Assembly (NCBI GenBank): GCA_905250885.1
Contig: CAJNOQ010000649.1
Coordinates: 1-44,268 of the forward strand
Direction: 5' to 3'
Origin: Didymodactylos carnosus
Lineage: Eukaryota; Rotifera; Eurotatoria; Philodinida; Philodinidae
DNA: 44,268 nucleotides
Below are positions 12,436 through 25,413 of the stretch, piece by piece. How positions within the stretch are numbered: position 1 is the stretch's first letter; each line of letters starts with the position of its first letter. The position numbers and the translations under genes were made by a program. Under the pieces are notes generated by a model. It was not told the origin of the DNA and ran no database searches. It worked only from the letters and a program-made list of their open reading frames with translations.

Positions 12436-15353
12436 CACATCTCTGGTTACAGTTCTCTATTCTGTCTTTTCTGACATTATCCGAACGCTTTAAATTGATA
12501 CTTGAATAGATGATTTCTGATGATTTTCCTTTTGTATAATTATTATCATTTGCAAACAATCTTCGTCGACTTTTTCTTGTTGTACTATAAATTTTTGTGA
12601 ATATATTTTTATCTCTTCTTGTTTCGTGTGCTGACCTTAACTCAAATTTTTGTGTTCTCTTGCTGTTTTTCCTTTAACTCCTACTTCTAATAGCTAATAT
12701 TAATTATGTTTAATTATGGGTTTGGCCAAGCGCTTAACTGTCTGCAGGGATTAATTCACCAAGGTATTGAGACTCACGTCTTGCTTGAAAGTGAGAAAAT
12801 CAAAAGAAAATCTATTTTTTCGTCCATCGAAGCACTATCATGTACTTCAATGTCAACGGGACAAGTTTTTTGCCAAAAGAAAATCTAATCCCATCACAAT
12901 TTCTACTCCACACCTCCATTCCGTCCGAAATGAAATAGACAAGGAGCTGAAACAGTGCGAAAAGAAATTTTTTTCTAGCTTTTAGCAAAATAATTTACAT
13001 TGTCTCAGGTTTTTTGGAAAGGTATAGATCGGGCAATGGACAGGGAAAACGATCTTTCTGCCGCTATTTTACTGAATGATAGAAAGACCAACTCAAATGC
13101 TGCCAGTACAAGTATTGACCAGTTTCTCTTTTATCAATTTTGAGTAAAATTTTGCAGAGGTTTATCTACGGCTAGCTTTTTACGGATTTAAATAAACAGC
13201 AGTTCCTCTCCATCAGAAGAAAATATTAATGGGTTTCCTTTCAGATCCTTCTCACAAAGCTTCCAACGTTGGGTGTATCTGGAGGCGCTCTGAGATGATT
13301 TGAGAGTCGTCTAACAGGAAGAAAGCAGCGGATTTGTATAGGATCCTCTGGAAAATGGTAGCAGTACTTTTAGAATCCTATCGTTTAACAAAAAAAAGTT
13401 CTTTCTCTGTATTGTCGTGAAAAATCTGCTTATTTTCATCGTATCTCTTATTTGTTCTTTAATCCTTGCAAGTTTTAGAGTTCGATTAAAAAACTGTCTG
13501 CTTTTCATTTCACTCAATCCTCATCTATGTTTTTTGACTGCAAATCTGTCTCTATAGCCATGTCTGGTCTCATTTTCCTCCTGTTCATTTCTTTTCGTCT
13601 CATTTTCATTCTCTTTTTAAGTTGTGTCTCTCTCCGAGGAGTATTTCTGCTTTATGAGAAATTGCTTAAATTGATTCTATTCACATAGAAACTCTGTTGT
13701 TAATTTGTCCAGTTATTATCGTATCTCAAGTCCCATTGTGAAACTGAAGTGTTTGAACGCTTAATCTATGATTTCATTTCTAATCATATCTCTAACCATT
13801 CATTTTTAAAAATAACGATTTTCTTTTCGTTCTAAACGTTCAACTCTTAGTCCTCTGTTGTTATCCTCTTTAACTCTGACTAACTTTTGGAATGCTGGTG
13901 TGAACTGTGTTTTTTGATTTATCTAATGAGTTTCACTCTGTTTCTTACTCTTTGTAATTATCACATTATAGTGCGAGTGGTGTTTTCCTGTCTGTTTGAC
14001 TACTTACTTTTCCAATTGTCTCGTTGTATGCGCATGGATGACTCTATCTCTTCGCTCTCTGCTATTTCTTCTGGTGTGTGGTAAGCGTTCTTGGAATCTC
14101 TTTTATTTATCATTTTTATGGGTGAGGTTTCTGTCTCTTCTACTTAATTGTGAGAAGTTTCTTTGCTAATAATATTTTCTCAGTTGTTCTTTTCTCTTCG
14201 AATTTTCTCATGTTCAAAACTGAAAAAGTCTGTTTTAAATTGATCTAATTCTAATCTCATATCTTTAAATATATCGAAATGATAAAAAATTTCTTTTCTT
14301 TCAATTGTTTATAGTCAATTGAATCTAATGAACGTTCCACTATCTACTTATAACATCCTTCAGCAACATTCCTCTGTTATTGCCCTCGTGTTCTTGGTCT
14401 ATGCGATCCAACATAGAGTGAACAGTACTGAACTAAGATAATAACGGACACTGCTTTTACTTGTCGGTAATAGTTGGTGATATTAAATCACATCTTTAAT
14501 TTAGTCTTTCCTAAAAGATTTGATATTTAACTTATCCTTCTTGTATTCTTACAAAACTTGATTATTATTATGTCCTAAATGATAGTTCTTTTTTCTTTCT
14601 GTTTTAATTCTCTAAATAACTTCGCTATTCGTATGATTTCTTACCGTTTCTCAAGTTCGCTTGCTTCTGAACTATTTCTCAAATATTTTTCTTCGTCGTA
14701 AACGTTTTAGACTTGTATAATTCTTTAAAATTTATCATGATATCAGTCCCGTTTCTATTTTTTATTCTGTTTGGTGTCCTCTCTCTTCTTTACGTTGCCA
14801 TTGTTCCAATTCAAAGTACGTTCGTATTCCTTCTTGTTAACAGTTCTTCTCCTTAAACAGTACATGCCTCTTTTACTGAAATAATTTTACAGAATCTCAT
14901 ATTATTGTTCGTCTTGACTGTATTTCAAAAAATAGTTTCCAGTTTTCTCCTTCGTAAATGTTAAATGCTAGTTATGTTCCGATACTCTTACTTTGTTATT
15001 TGCTAAATTTGTTTCATATCTGTTTTTTATTAAATTATCAGCATTCTATGATAGAGATCATCTTGTTATAGATCAGAGACCTTTGGTGATCTGAAGTTCC
15101 AGATATTTATTCCTTTTAATTAGATGAAATTAACCTGTTTTCGCAGATTGATGTATCTTTAGTTACAAAAGATTTCTGTCGTAATGTTATGCTTTGTGTA
15201 TCATCCATTACTGAGTTCTGTTTCTTTTCCTTCATCTTTTTTCGAATAATTAAAGCATTTATTTTTACTCATTATTATGTAGGTTTGTTAATATTTTTAG
15301 ATGATTTTTGAGCGACTCTTCCTTTCAATTTCAGTGTGTACTCAGCGATAACA
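12436..15353 (+). other. Strongly T-rich tract; possible 5' leader or intron of the RING gene
   Basis: For almost 3 kb the plus strand is visibly richer in T and C than in A and G, the same bias seen in the sense strand of introns in this window. It ends just before the first coding exon of the RING ligase. It could be a long 5' untranslated intron of that gene. Frames such as 13887-14084 (+) are hydrophobic because of T-richness. I found no conserved coding exon. Confidence 0.35.
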
Positions 15354-17644
15354 ATGATATATTTGCTCAATCGATCGCATTTGCATTTCGTCAATTATTC
15401 GTCTTTGTTCTTTATACGATGGTCTATAGTTTTGTTAATATGTTTAAACAATTTTTTTCCCGCTGAATCCGATATCTATGTGGTATGTTTTTAAACTTTG
15501 TAACTGTGTATCTCGTATATATTTTATCTATTAACTCTAGTATAATCAAACGGGAAAAAGTTTGGATGATTTTGATGATCAACAAGCAAGTTTTGGACCA
15601 TCATTGCCATCTGGTGGAATAAAAGTATGACAATTGTTTCATGAATATGTATTTCATAATGCTTCTGTTTATAGGGTTATTTAGCTATGGCAAATCCATT
15701 ACACGCATGTAGACTAATTAAACCACCGCCAAGTATTAATTCAACGATAAAATATCCATTTTGGATTGCACTTATCCAGCGTGTAAAACAATCAAGTGGA
15801 AATGATTCTTGTACTTTTGATAGAAAGGTTTGTAACATAGTAAAAATGTTAAAACCTTTAATTCATCAGTTCTTTGTCGATTCAGATTTTAAATGCACAA
15901 AGATTTTTTAATGCCGTTATTATCTTTAATTATGAAGAGAGTTTGACACCGATGAATTCAGATGACAGTAAAGGTACAAATTTTGAAAACAGAAAGATAT
16001 TTGCAGGCAAATTTTATCACAAATAATTACCTGTATCAAGGCTTACAAGTCTGTTTAAAATAAATGATTTTTTTTAAAGGTGTGCTGATTCCAGCTGTCT
16101 CTATAACGAAAAGTGCCGGTTTGGTATTGATTCGCCACTATGTGTATAACATATCTTCAAACGACACTCCACCGTAAGTTTGTCCTCTATATAAATTATA
16201 TTTGTTATGTTCTTGTTTTTTTTTTCAGGTATTATATAAGAATCACACCTGATCCACCATCCAGATTAACATTTTATTTGTTGCCGTTCATTGCGATTAT
16301 CGGTATCTGTCTCCTTGGTTTATTCGGTTTTGTTGTACGTTAAACTAATTGCTGCTTTTCCACTCCACTATAGCCGTGTTCGTTTATTTGTTTCAGTTAG
16401 TCAGATGTTATTTACATCGTCGAAGAGAACGTAGACATCGTCTACCTCGATCAGCTTTGAAACAATTAAGAGTAAAAAAATTTCGAAAAGGTGATCCATA
16501 CGAAGTATGTGCAATTTGCTTGGATGACTTTGAAGAGGGTGCTAAAATAAGGATACTTCCATGCGATCATGGTACATAATCTATTGTTTTAAACGATATC
16601 CTAATTTAATTGAATTTATTTCATTTTTAGCATATCATACGAAATGTATTGATCCGTGGCTATTAAATAATAGACGTCAATGTCCTGTTTGCAAACGTTA
16701 TGTATTTCCAAATCGAGATCAAGACTCAGACGACGACTCTGATCATCATCCAACAGAACAAACGCATCTTCTAAGAGCAACTCGTGAACCAAATAACGAC
16801 TCAGATCGAAGAGGTAATAAGAAAAGTTATACATTCAATTAGTTTTTGGTCTCTATGATAGTTTAAAAATGTAACATATAATAATTTGTTTCATCATAGT
16901 TTTTTATCAATGTCAGAAAGAAAATCGTTCTTAATACTATAAAACATAGAAGTACAATAGTTGTGGTAACGAGTGAATTAGGAAAAGAGGACAATATTTC
17001 TATAACCTTTCAAATGTTTTTATCAGGAATTATTCGTTCACACTATATACATTTTCTCTGTTTATTTATTTTCAGATCGTCGAATTTTACATCATCCAGT
17101 AAATGCAACTACGTATAGTTCATTTGAAAATGATGATGCTTACAATAATACTCCAAATGTGAATATTACACATTCGTGGCATCAGCATTCAGACACAACA
17201 GATAATTCAACGTTATTTCAATCAGCCAACCATAATACAACGTTAGAAGAACACGATGGCGATTATCGTCAACAACAGAATCGAATTCAACGAACAAATA
17301 ATGACCAACATGGAATATACGACAGCGTTCGTTCATCATCTTTTACAGATACTCGTGCTGCGAACTTCTTTGTTGGTAGTGTTGGTGATCAAAATAATAG
17401 TAATTTTTCATATTCACATTCTTATCCAGACACAACACCCATTACTTATGATACAAGAACAACATCTAATACAAATATTTCAGTTAAAAGTGTCAATGAG
17501 ATGTCGTCATCTACATTGTCATCTGAAGAGCAGGATGATAACAATGATAATATGCATTCGGTCATATCAGACACATCACAAATGCATCACCGCTTTTCTG
17601 ACGATTATAATGTTGATAATAATGGGAGTCAGACAATTGTTTAA
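15354..17644 (+). CDS. PA-TM-RING E3 ubiquitin ligase (RNF13/RNF167-like)
   Basis: A membrane-anchored E3 ligase of endosomes and lysosomes by family. Exons: 15354-15482, 15541-15624, 15675-15827, 15886-15973, 16080-16173, 16229-16334, 16397-16571, 16631-16813, 17076-17644; 526 residues, all phases consistent. A signal peptide ends near residue 37. The start was chosen because this is the only methionine in frame before the hydrophobic run and PAESDIYV. A protease-associated lumenal domain covers about 40-185 (DDFDDQQASFG, CTFDRK, ILNAQR, IPAVSITK). One membrane helix is at about 198-218 (FIAIIGICLLGLFGFV). A RING-H2 finger at 256-297 has all eight ligands (CAIC, PCDHAYHTKC, CPVC), followed by an acidic Asp/Ser stretch and THLL. 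The tail (298-526) is Asn/Ser/Asp-rich and low complexity, longer than in RNF13. Confidence 0.95.
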
Positions 17645-20017
17645 AAATTTTTTCTTTTTCTTATTTTGTCTTTCGTTTAATTATTATCAAGATCAACAGT
17701 GTCTTCTTGTACAGAATATGTATAGCATTTTATTTTTCTCTGTTGCTCAAATTTTGATGAAGTGCACAAATTAATTCAATGATTTTCTAGCTGTTATATG
17801 CTACGAACGTTTCACTTTTATTTAGCAATTTTTTTTAACGATCGTATATTCGTTTTTGATTTTTTCTACTAAAACATCTATTTTTTTTTTTTTGGTTACT
17901 CTACCTAATATATAATTGTTTGTGTATTAGTCTTATGTTCTTTTGTCTCTCTGTTTCTTTTCTGTTTTTTTAATGCATTTTGATGAATTCATCGTTATGT
18001 CATTTACGCAGCAGTTAGCTGGTGTTTATTGTTTATATTTAATAATAAAAAAGGAAATTTTTGAGAAAAAGTTCAAAATAAACAAATGTATATATTTTGA
18101 TTTCATATATTTTCAAAAATTTATTATTATTTGAAACTATTAAGCAGACAAAACACATACTTAACAAAACATATAAGCATAAATGATGTTTTTTTGACTT
18201 TTGATCATCTTTGTTTTTTCACAATGCTACAATGAATTTTCAAATAATTATCAATAATTGTATTATTTTGATGGTAAGTTTTCTTCGACGATTAGTTATA
18301 TCAACATTAACGCTGACTTTTTCCCGTCGGTTCTTCATCGTGTTTCATCTTACCAATTTTATTTTGCGAAAAAAACCCGCATATTTTCAACTGATAGAGT
18401 AAATATTTTTTTTTAGCTTAGCCATTTATCTTCCCACTCCCAGATGTTGACCATTAAATTACTATAACAAGATGATGATGCTGAATATTTGAGAACTAGA
18501 GCGTAGTGAAAAACAGGAGAAATGTACCTTCAAGATTGATAGATAAATTCAATGCAAATCAAGAATTTTCATCAAAAACTACCTCAGAATTCTAAATTGT
18601 TGAGACTAAGGCAATTATTTGTCTCTGTTGGACGTATAATATCACTTATCAAATGACCGTAATCAATTGTAAAATGCCGTAAAAAGATGTCTGAGTTATG
18701 TTGCAAGCTTTAGTTGTCAATGGATTCATTTAATCAACATGTTGTATACCATTTAAACTAGCGCTGACTTTTTCTACTAATGCTTTATGATGAATTATTC
18801 TTTTACTCTAGTTTGAATTTTCCCCTTTTCTGTTGTACTTTTAATAAAAAAATTATAGTATTTTAAACTAACATTGGAATATTTTGTTTGTGTATGTTGG
18901 CATCAGTGATACTGGACTATAAAATAGTGGTGGATTGTATTAGATTCTAGCAATAAAACAAAAAAAAGAATTATTTCAAAAATACGACTGAATAAAATGA
19001 TAAATTCGAAAGAAACAGAAAAGAATGAAGTTATGTCAATCAAATTGCTCTTTCATGCTTCGAAAAATACTACCACCATACCAACCGATTGTTAAGCGTT
19101 TCATTAAAGCTTGGTATTGAACGACAACTATCGTTATTTTTGAGATTTAAAAATGGAAGACAGGATGATTCAATTACTATCAGTATATCGTTACATATCT
19201 ATAATTCATCCTTTTGTTTTATTATTGGTGTCGATTTTTCAAATTGTTGTCAGAATATTAAACGTTGATACTGGGTAGATACATGTAGAAACCTCACAAT
19301 GCAAAGCACTGTGAATATTGACAAAAAAAGGAAAAGCTATCTTGATAGAAATAAAGACAAACGATCAATGGAACTGAAATAAGCCATGATTCAGCGAAAA
19401 ATCATGATTCTACAATAAGTCTAGCACTAAAAATAATAAAGGTCTAATTTTGTAAAATTCTTTTAAAGTTTCACAGTTGAAACTATTTATCATTATTGGT
19501 TGTACTTTATACTATTTAGAATTGAAATTTCGTTTTGATCCCTGCTATTCTGATATTTTGTATGAATAAACAAACTTCTTTCTTTTACTACCATCATGTC
19601 AACGAATGTACGAATAATACACGATACATATTGAATAAAAAGACGAAAGAAAAAAGATTTCGTCAAACACGGCCGACGACATGCGCATCTTCTTTGTTTT
19701 TCGTTGTTCGATAAAACATTTTCTTCTTCACTTTACTACAAATATTTATCACATGAAATTTTTCTTGAACAAAGAATATATTCTATTAAATTTCAAAGTG
19801 TTTTATTATTCGATTGGAGTTTCTTTGTTAATCTATCTAAAACATAGACTGACGTATGGATATAAAATAGATTTTTTAAATAGAGAAAGAGCACCTTATA
19901 TAAGTCAGAATTCACTTCATATATTTGTCATATTCTCAAGAAGGGAGAAGTTATGTTTATCATTTCAAGTAAGTTATAGTTGATTGTAAAACGACATCAA
20001 ATTTTTCCCTACAACAT
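17645..20017. other. Non-coding; 3' region of the RING gene and upstream of the hairpin array
   Basis: T-rich sequence continues for several hundred bases after the stop, with AATAAA-like signals near 18040-18080 that could end the RING transcript. Beyond that the sequence is plain AT-rich. The frames at 17943-18134, 18211-18402 and 19681-19983 (+) have no recognisable domain. If the hairpins are microRNAs, the right end may hold the promoter of their primary transcript. Confidence 0.4.
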
Positions 20018-20071
20018 CACCGGTTGTGAGGAACGCCTTGCAACGATACGGGCGTTTTTAACAAACCAGTG
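20018..20071 (+). ncRNA. Candidate microRNA hairpin 1 of 5
   Basis: A 54-base hairpin. The 5' arm CACCGGTTGTGAGGAACGCC pairs with the 3' arm GGCGTTTTTAACAAACCAGTG around a loop of about 12 bases. Its stem sequence differs from hairpins 2-5, yet pairing is retained and its position fits the array period of 117 bases. Confidence 0.45.
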
Positions 20072-20134
20072 AAAATTGTTTGGATTTGAACATCATCAAT
20101 CTCAATTTGTAAAATTAAACGTTCATCATACATT

Positions 20135-20186
20135 CACTGTTCGATGTGCCTCGCTTCGATATGTTAAGCGATGTACTTGAATAGTG
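20135..20186 (+). ncRNA. Candidate microRNA hairpin 2 of 5
   Basis: A 52-base hairpin: CACTGTTCGATGTGCCTCGCTT pairs with AAGCGATGTACTTGAATAGTG with one bulged T and one C-U mismatch. Its G-U wobbles are pairs only in plus-strand RNA, which favours transcription in this direction. The arms are about 22 bases, as in animal microRNA precursors. Confidence 0.5.
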
Positions 20187-20251
20187 AAAATATGTGTACT
20201 GTTATAATCATTCAATTACGATAGACTTTTTTTTAAAAATTATTTTCATCT

Positions 20252-20309
20252 ACTGTTCATTTGTGCCTCGCTGAGTGATGTGAGAATAAAGCGATACGCA
20301 TTGAACAGT
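20252..20309 (+). ncRNA. Candidate microRNA hairpin 3 of 5
   Basis: A 58-base hairpin: ACTGTTCATTTGTGCCTCGCT pairs with AGCGATACGCATTGAACAGT. The 5' arm shares ACTGTTC and GCCTCGCT with hairpins 2 and 4, and the CC internal mismatch sits at the same place before the loop. Confidence 0.5.
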
Positions 20310-20380
20310 TAATGAGGATAAATTATTTTATTTGTTTATTTTCTTTTTCATTTTAGTACATTAATAAGTTAAGTTGATCA

Positions 20381-20436
20381 ACTGTTCAGCTATGCCTCGC
20401 TATGATAAATGTATCAGCGATCCATTTCCGAACAGT
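20381..20436 (+). ncRNA. Candidate microRNA hairpin 4 of 5
   Basis: A 56-base hairpin: ACTGTTCAGCTATGCCTCGCT pairs with AGCGATCCATTTCCGAACAGT. The stem can extend outward (TTGATCA against CGATTAA with a wobble), giving a lower stem like that used by Drosha. The open frame across it at 20374-20610 is probably incidental. Confidence 0.5.
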
Positions 20437-20509
20437 CGATTAATTTATTCATCTTTCGTCGATTATGAACGTTCTTCGAGACAAACAATGCAGCACGTCA
20501 TTTTTTGTT

Positions 20510-20567
20510 CACTGTATTTCTTACCTCGCTTTGTTCGAATAAAAGCGAGAGTAAGGAATTTGCAGTG
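20510..20567 (+). ncRNA. Candidate microRNA hairpin 5 of 5
   Basis: A 58-base hairpin with a strong stem: CACTG at the base pairs with CAGTG, CTTAC with GTAAG, and CTCGCTTT with AAAGCGAG next to the loop. The CCTCGCT element is kept from hairpins 2-4, but much of the lower stem has changed on both arms together. Confidence 0.5.
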
Positions 20568-22237
20568 GCTTAAATTTGACTTAAAATCGTTGACATTATC
20601 AACTTGTTGATTATAAACGCGCCATGAAACTTTTCTTATTAGTGTATCGATCACTCCTACTACAACACATCATATACAAACTGATCCCACAAATCATCAT
20701 ATGATAGATCTCGATGTGACAATAATTTAAAATATTTAGACATACATTTGAATAATACTACGCACTTGATATTGAAATATGGTGTTGATTTTGCTAAATA
20801 TTTAGTGTGTTGGATTCATTAAGTTTTCTTAAAAAATTTTCTTGATGATCTTAATTTGAAACAAATTTTGAAAGTATACAATATGATTGAGTTGATCAAA
20901 TCACAATTCAGAGAAAAATTATAGTATCGACACTAGTAAACGAGAAGAAAATTAAAGAACAATTCTTGAATTCAAATTAACATATTATGCAATATGTACA
21001 AACTTTTTTAGATAATGGAACAAGTTTGTTGAATGATGCAGGCGTTTGTAACAAGATTTAGAAATAGTCATGCTTTAGATGTTTATCTATTTATTGCTGT
21101 TGAGATGGTGTTGATGATTGTTACAGTTGAGAAAAAATGTACAATATAAGTCGTTAGATAATCAAATTGTTTCTTTTATGGAGAATACGTAGAATGTTAA
21201 AAACAGAAATTCAACTTGCTGTTTCAAAATAAGTTTCAATATTTTTTCATAACTTTTTGAGCTTGACCCAAAAGATCATCTTTAGTTTTAATCACCGTTC
21301 AGAAAGAAAAGATAAACATTTAAACTGAATTTTTTAGTAAAATAATTTTATAAAGCTACAGCTGTTTAAAGCCCTTTAATTGTTCGATTCAGTTGACTCT
21401 TCAACTAAAAGCCATTATCCATTGATCGCCTAGAACACGAAAAAGCTGAAATCTATTAACAAACAGTAATTGAAAATATCACCAATTACGGTAAAAACAT
21501 ACGGCTTCATTTTCAAAATTGGAGGGAGATTCTTGAACTTTTTTTGTTACTGCTTATGTGGAGTATTATGCTGACGCCTTTTGACAAAAACGAATGATTG
21601 GATTTCATTTAATTTTACGATCTTCTTTAAAGCAACGTAAAATACCATTATGAATTATTTTAAAATTTGAATGAAAAATATTCAAATATAAGATAAAAAG
21701 TCTTCAGCGAAAAAAGCGATTGAGAAGAAAAATGACCATCAAATTCTTTCTTATTGGATCATCATCGAGTTTCATTAATTGTAAAAGAATATCTGTACAA
21801 CATTATCTGGGACTACTGAAGTTTACTAGAATACATACATTGCATAAATTCGTCTGTCTGTTACTTGCGCATGGTTGATAAATTAATAAAAACGTAAACA
21901 TTCTAATTCAAAATACGCTTTATAAAGTCGAATGGCTACTAATATGGTGACAGTATTCGACTTTCTTGTACGATTGGAAAGTTGATTGCTATGACTAAAA
22001 TTCATTTTGTGCCATACTGACAAAAAATGAGTTTAAATGAAAATACAGATTAAACAACTAAAAAGATACTAATCTGTATTAGATGTTAGAAATAAAGGTT
22101 CATAGGTACTAAATGCTTCAATAATTTAGCGCACGCTAGTTTTTTCAACTTTTTTTAAAATAAAAACCGTCAATTTTGAGTATGTATTTATACAATCTTT
22201 ATACATAGGAAAAAAAGAGTAGAAAAGAAAAAATATT
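20568..22237. other. Non-coding, AT-rich
   Basis: I found no supported gene, RNA or repeat. Several stretches are rich in TTGAT/AAATT words only. The right end adjoins the PTB gene stop, so its 3' untranslated region on the minus strand begins there. Confidence 0.45.
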
Positions 22238-25200
22238 TCAATAATAGACATCAAGCGGATTCTGTGGTGATAAATGATAAGCGATTTGATCTGTCACTAG
22301 TAGATGTGGTCGATATTCCCTTGTCATAGGTGTTACATGATTTTTTAATATATTTCTATTTGAAGATTTTAATATAAACTCATTTGTGTCAAATTGGACA
22401 GCTGAGTGTGATAATAGTGGGGGTGGGGGTGGTGCTTGCTTTTTATTATAAATGCCGTTTCCATTTGTTAAACGTCCGTTTAATTGATTATTTTTATTGT
22501 AATCAACAACATTTCCTCTTGACAATCGTCCATTAGAATAACCGTCTATGATCGATGTTTTGAATCCATTTTGTGGATAACTCGAATAAAGTGGATGTGC
22601 AGGTATACCTGTATTTCGCCTCTCCGATGGTAAACTCAATTCATGAATATTATTTCTATTTTGATAAGTTATATTTGACGACTGTGCAGATAATAACATA
22701 ATATTCGGTTGTGATGTCGGTCCCGACCACAATGGATTCATACTGGATGGTTGACCACTATTCATCACACGATTTTCATATCTTGGGCTTAGAAGACCAC
22801 TTGAACGTTGTTGTTGATATAAACGTGTTTCCGATTTTGCACGAGGTGAATTATCTTGTACCACTGTGGATTTTAATACATTCAGTGGCGGTTGTCGTCG
22901 ATACTGTTCATTTGGATGACTATAACCATTTCTACCGTTATTCATATCACGACTATAGGCTGAAAATTCAATTGACGATGATTTCAAATCACCTGTGCTA
23001 CCAACACTATTTTCATCTTCAGTAACCACATTAAAGCTCGTTTGTCCACGTCCAGAAAATAATCTCCTAAAACAGATTGTCTTTAATTCACCCATCAGGA
23101 ATCAAAACAGAATGCATCCGACTCATAACATTGCCTTAATTCTCTTTCTACAAAGAGCTTATCTCTATGATAAAGATACTCTAAAAGGATCTTCATTAGC
23201 TGAAAGGAAATAATGATTGAAAATCCGTACTTGGTAATAGATGTGATGTTTGGTGGTCGAAAACGGAACACTGGTCGTTTGTTGATATTGCTGTTTGTGA
23301 ATTCGTTTTCTAAATTTTCTATATCACCATCTGTCAAATTTGAGCTTGTTTCATCTTTTAGAAAATCAAACGCTAAACTAACTGTTTCAACCTAAATAAT
23401 AAAACATTCTTATTACAAGTTGTATTATTAAAGGTAGGACTTACAGGATCTGTTGTTAAATCACTTCGTTGTGTTAATGATCTTTGTTGATCATTAGTTG
23501 AATTTGTACTACTAATACTTGATGATGAACGTCCATTAGTTTTCGGTTCATTTTGAAAAGGTTGTTTTTGATCATTGTTACTACTGGTCATTATTTTATT
23601 ACTATTCTGAGGTTGAATTTGTCGTTGAACACGATTTTCGTCGTTGTTTATTGAAGAGAAACCAACAATTGTGGGCTAAAACAAAATTATATGGAAAGTT
23701 GACCAACTTAAAAAAGTTTCGAGATATAACACTCATGCACAATTATGTAGCAAATGATAAACGTTTCAAAACAGTTATAATCAGAATAAGTAATGCTCAC
23801 CTTGGATCCAAAACACATGCCACAACCAAATCGTATGGCTAAATATTTTATAAATGTAAAATTTTCTCTTTCTAATCGATACATAAAAATTAATTTATTT
23901 CGTGGCATTGGATAATATTATATTACATCAAACTCTCAAAACGGGAGAAAGATTTGTAGGATATGGTCGCGTCCCTCATATAGGTATATATAACGAGCTT
24001 TTTTGTATTTTCTTTGTTATGAACACAAATGATGAATGAGTTCTATTTTTATTCTCTCTGCAGTTGACGCCTGTAACGTCTCATCAAATATACATATTTC
24101 GCTATTCTTTCTCTCTCTCCTTCTATTCCTATGCAAATTTCATCGCGGTGGACATTTGATCACATCTATCACAAAACAAATTTTTTTCATGTTATTGTAC
24201 ATATAGATAGAAGATATTCAATGATATGCAGGCAAATTCATTCAGATTTAGGACATTATGTATTTTGTAAAACAAGGATTTTCTTAACAATCCTGTTGAT
24301 GCACTAATGAGTTATTGATAATAGAGAGAAAAGAATGAAACAATGTTCTCTGAATAACTACAGTTTGTTCTCACAAAAAAAGGAACATGATTGAGAAATT
24401 CGAGAAAGAAATACAGATTTGAACTAGTGTTGTCTTCAATGATGAATGCCATTCATTAATATTAGATTGTTCTAACTTACTTCTCTACTTCTCCATTCAT
24501 TGGATTTTTCAACATGTCCATGTATACGTCTCATTGTATCATAATCTTTTGGTGGGAATAACATTGGTTGTTGTTTATTAATTTTCTTTTGAAATTCTTC
24601 TGTAATAGATTTAATTGGATTATTTTCATTATTACTGTTATCGGTTACTACATGAGAATTACTGCTACTATTATACGTATTATTATAATCAGAAGGAGTG
24701 ATATTTGTGGTGCTGATTTTTGTTTTATTATCAAATAAATCCTGTGATAATATTGTTGCATCAGTTGAAGATGTTGTCATAAACCGATCAGTATTCAATA
24801 AATTTAATTCTAGTAAGCGTTTTTCTAGCGTTAAAACACGATTACGATGAGAATTATTTGATATATATTGTTTTAAACGTAATAAAAGTTTATGAGCAAT
24901 TCTGTTCGATTCACAACGATAAATATGAACGAATGCAGGATAATGATAACCGGATAGTGGACTAATATAAATACAACCTAAAATTTACTAAATATGCAGA
25001 ACTTTTGTACCAGTGAATGGAGGGTGTACTAAATTGTGAATTCATAATGAATGCATCCATATCAGCACAATGGAATATACTTAACGGCTATTTATCCTCA
25101 GATTTCTCATCACTAAAAATGTATACTTACCTACTGTATCATTGTAAGGATATTTTCCAATTGCACTACCGGCTACCATTGTGCTCGGTACTTGTGTTGT

Positions 25201-25413
25201 ATATTTTTGTTCATTATCATAAACAATTTTAACACCATCATTTGTCGTATAAATAATCGTTTTAACAATATCATGGGTGAATTTTGCCTGTCGAACAAAT
25301 TCAATTGCTTCACGTATCAATTGTTCATTAATCAAAGCAACGGCTGCTGTACATCCCAGATAATCACAACGTAATGTTTTTTGATGAGTTTTCGATAACT
25401 TGTACAATGCCAT
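22238..25413 (-). CDS. PTB/PID-domain adaptor protein with low-complexity tail
   Basis: Exons, high to low: 25131-25413, 24481-24977, 23445-23675, 23231-23391, 22238-23066; 666 residues, closing in frame. A phosphotyrosine-binding (PID) fold covers about residues 8-155: LRCDYLGCTAAVALI, IREAIEFVRQAK, VKTIIYTTNDGVKIVYDNE, then GCIYISPLSGYHYPAFVHIYRCES and a C-terminal helix IAHKLLLRLKQYI. PTB domains bind NPxY-type peptides at membranes, so an adaptor role is inferred. The rest is Ser/Asn/Thr-rich, with a short conserved-looking stretch (VETVSLAFDFLKDETS, VFRFRPPN), then KRLFSGRGQ and a tail holding a PPPPP run. I could not assign it to a named PTB subfamily. The third intron from the right (23676-24480) is about 800 bases and could hide a skipped exon. 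Confidence 0.82.

Noticed and set aside
14738..14816. Signal-peptide-like frame ending at a GTACGT donor
   Set aside because: I considered it as the first exon of the RING gene. Its phase does not fit the exon at 15541, while 15354-15482 fits in phase and matches the family sequence.
17256..17774. 172-residue plus-strand frame
   Set aside because: It is an out-of-frame shadow of the low-complexity RING-ligase tail.
22711..23025. 104-residue plus-strand frame
   Set aside because: It is the antisense shadow of the PTB-gene last exon.
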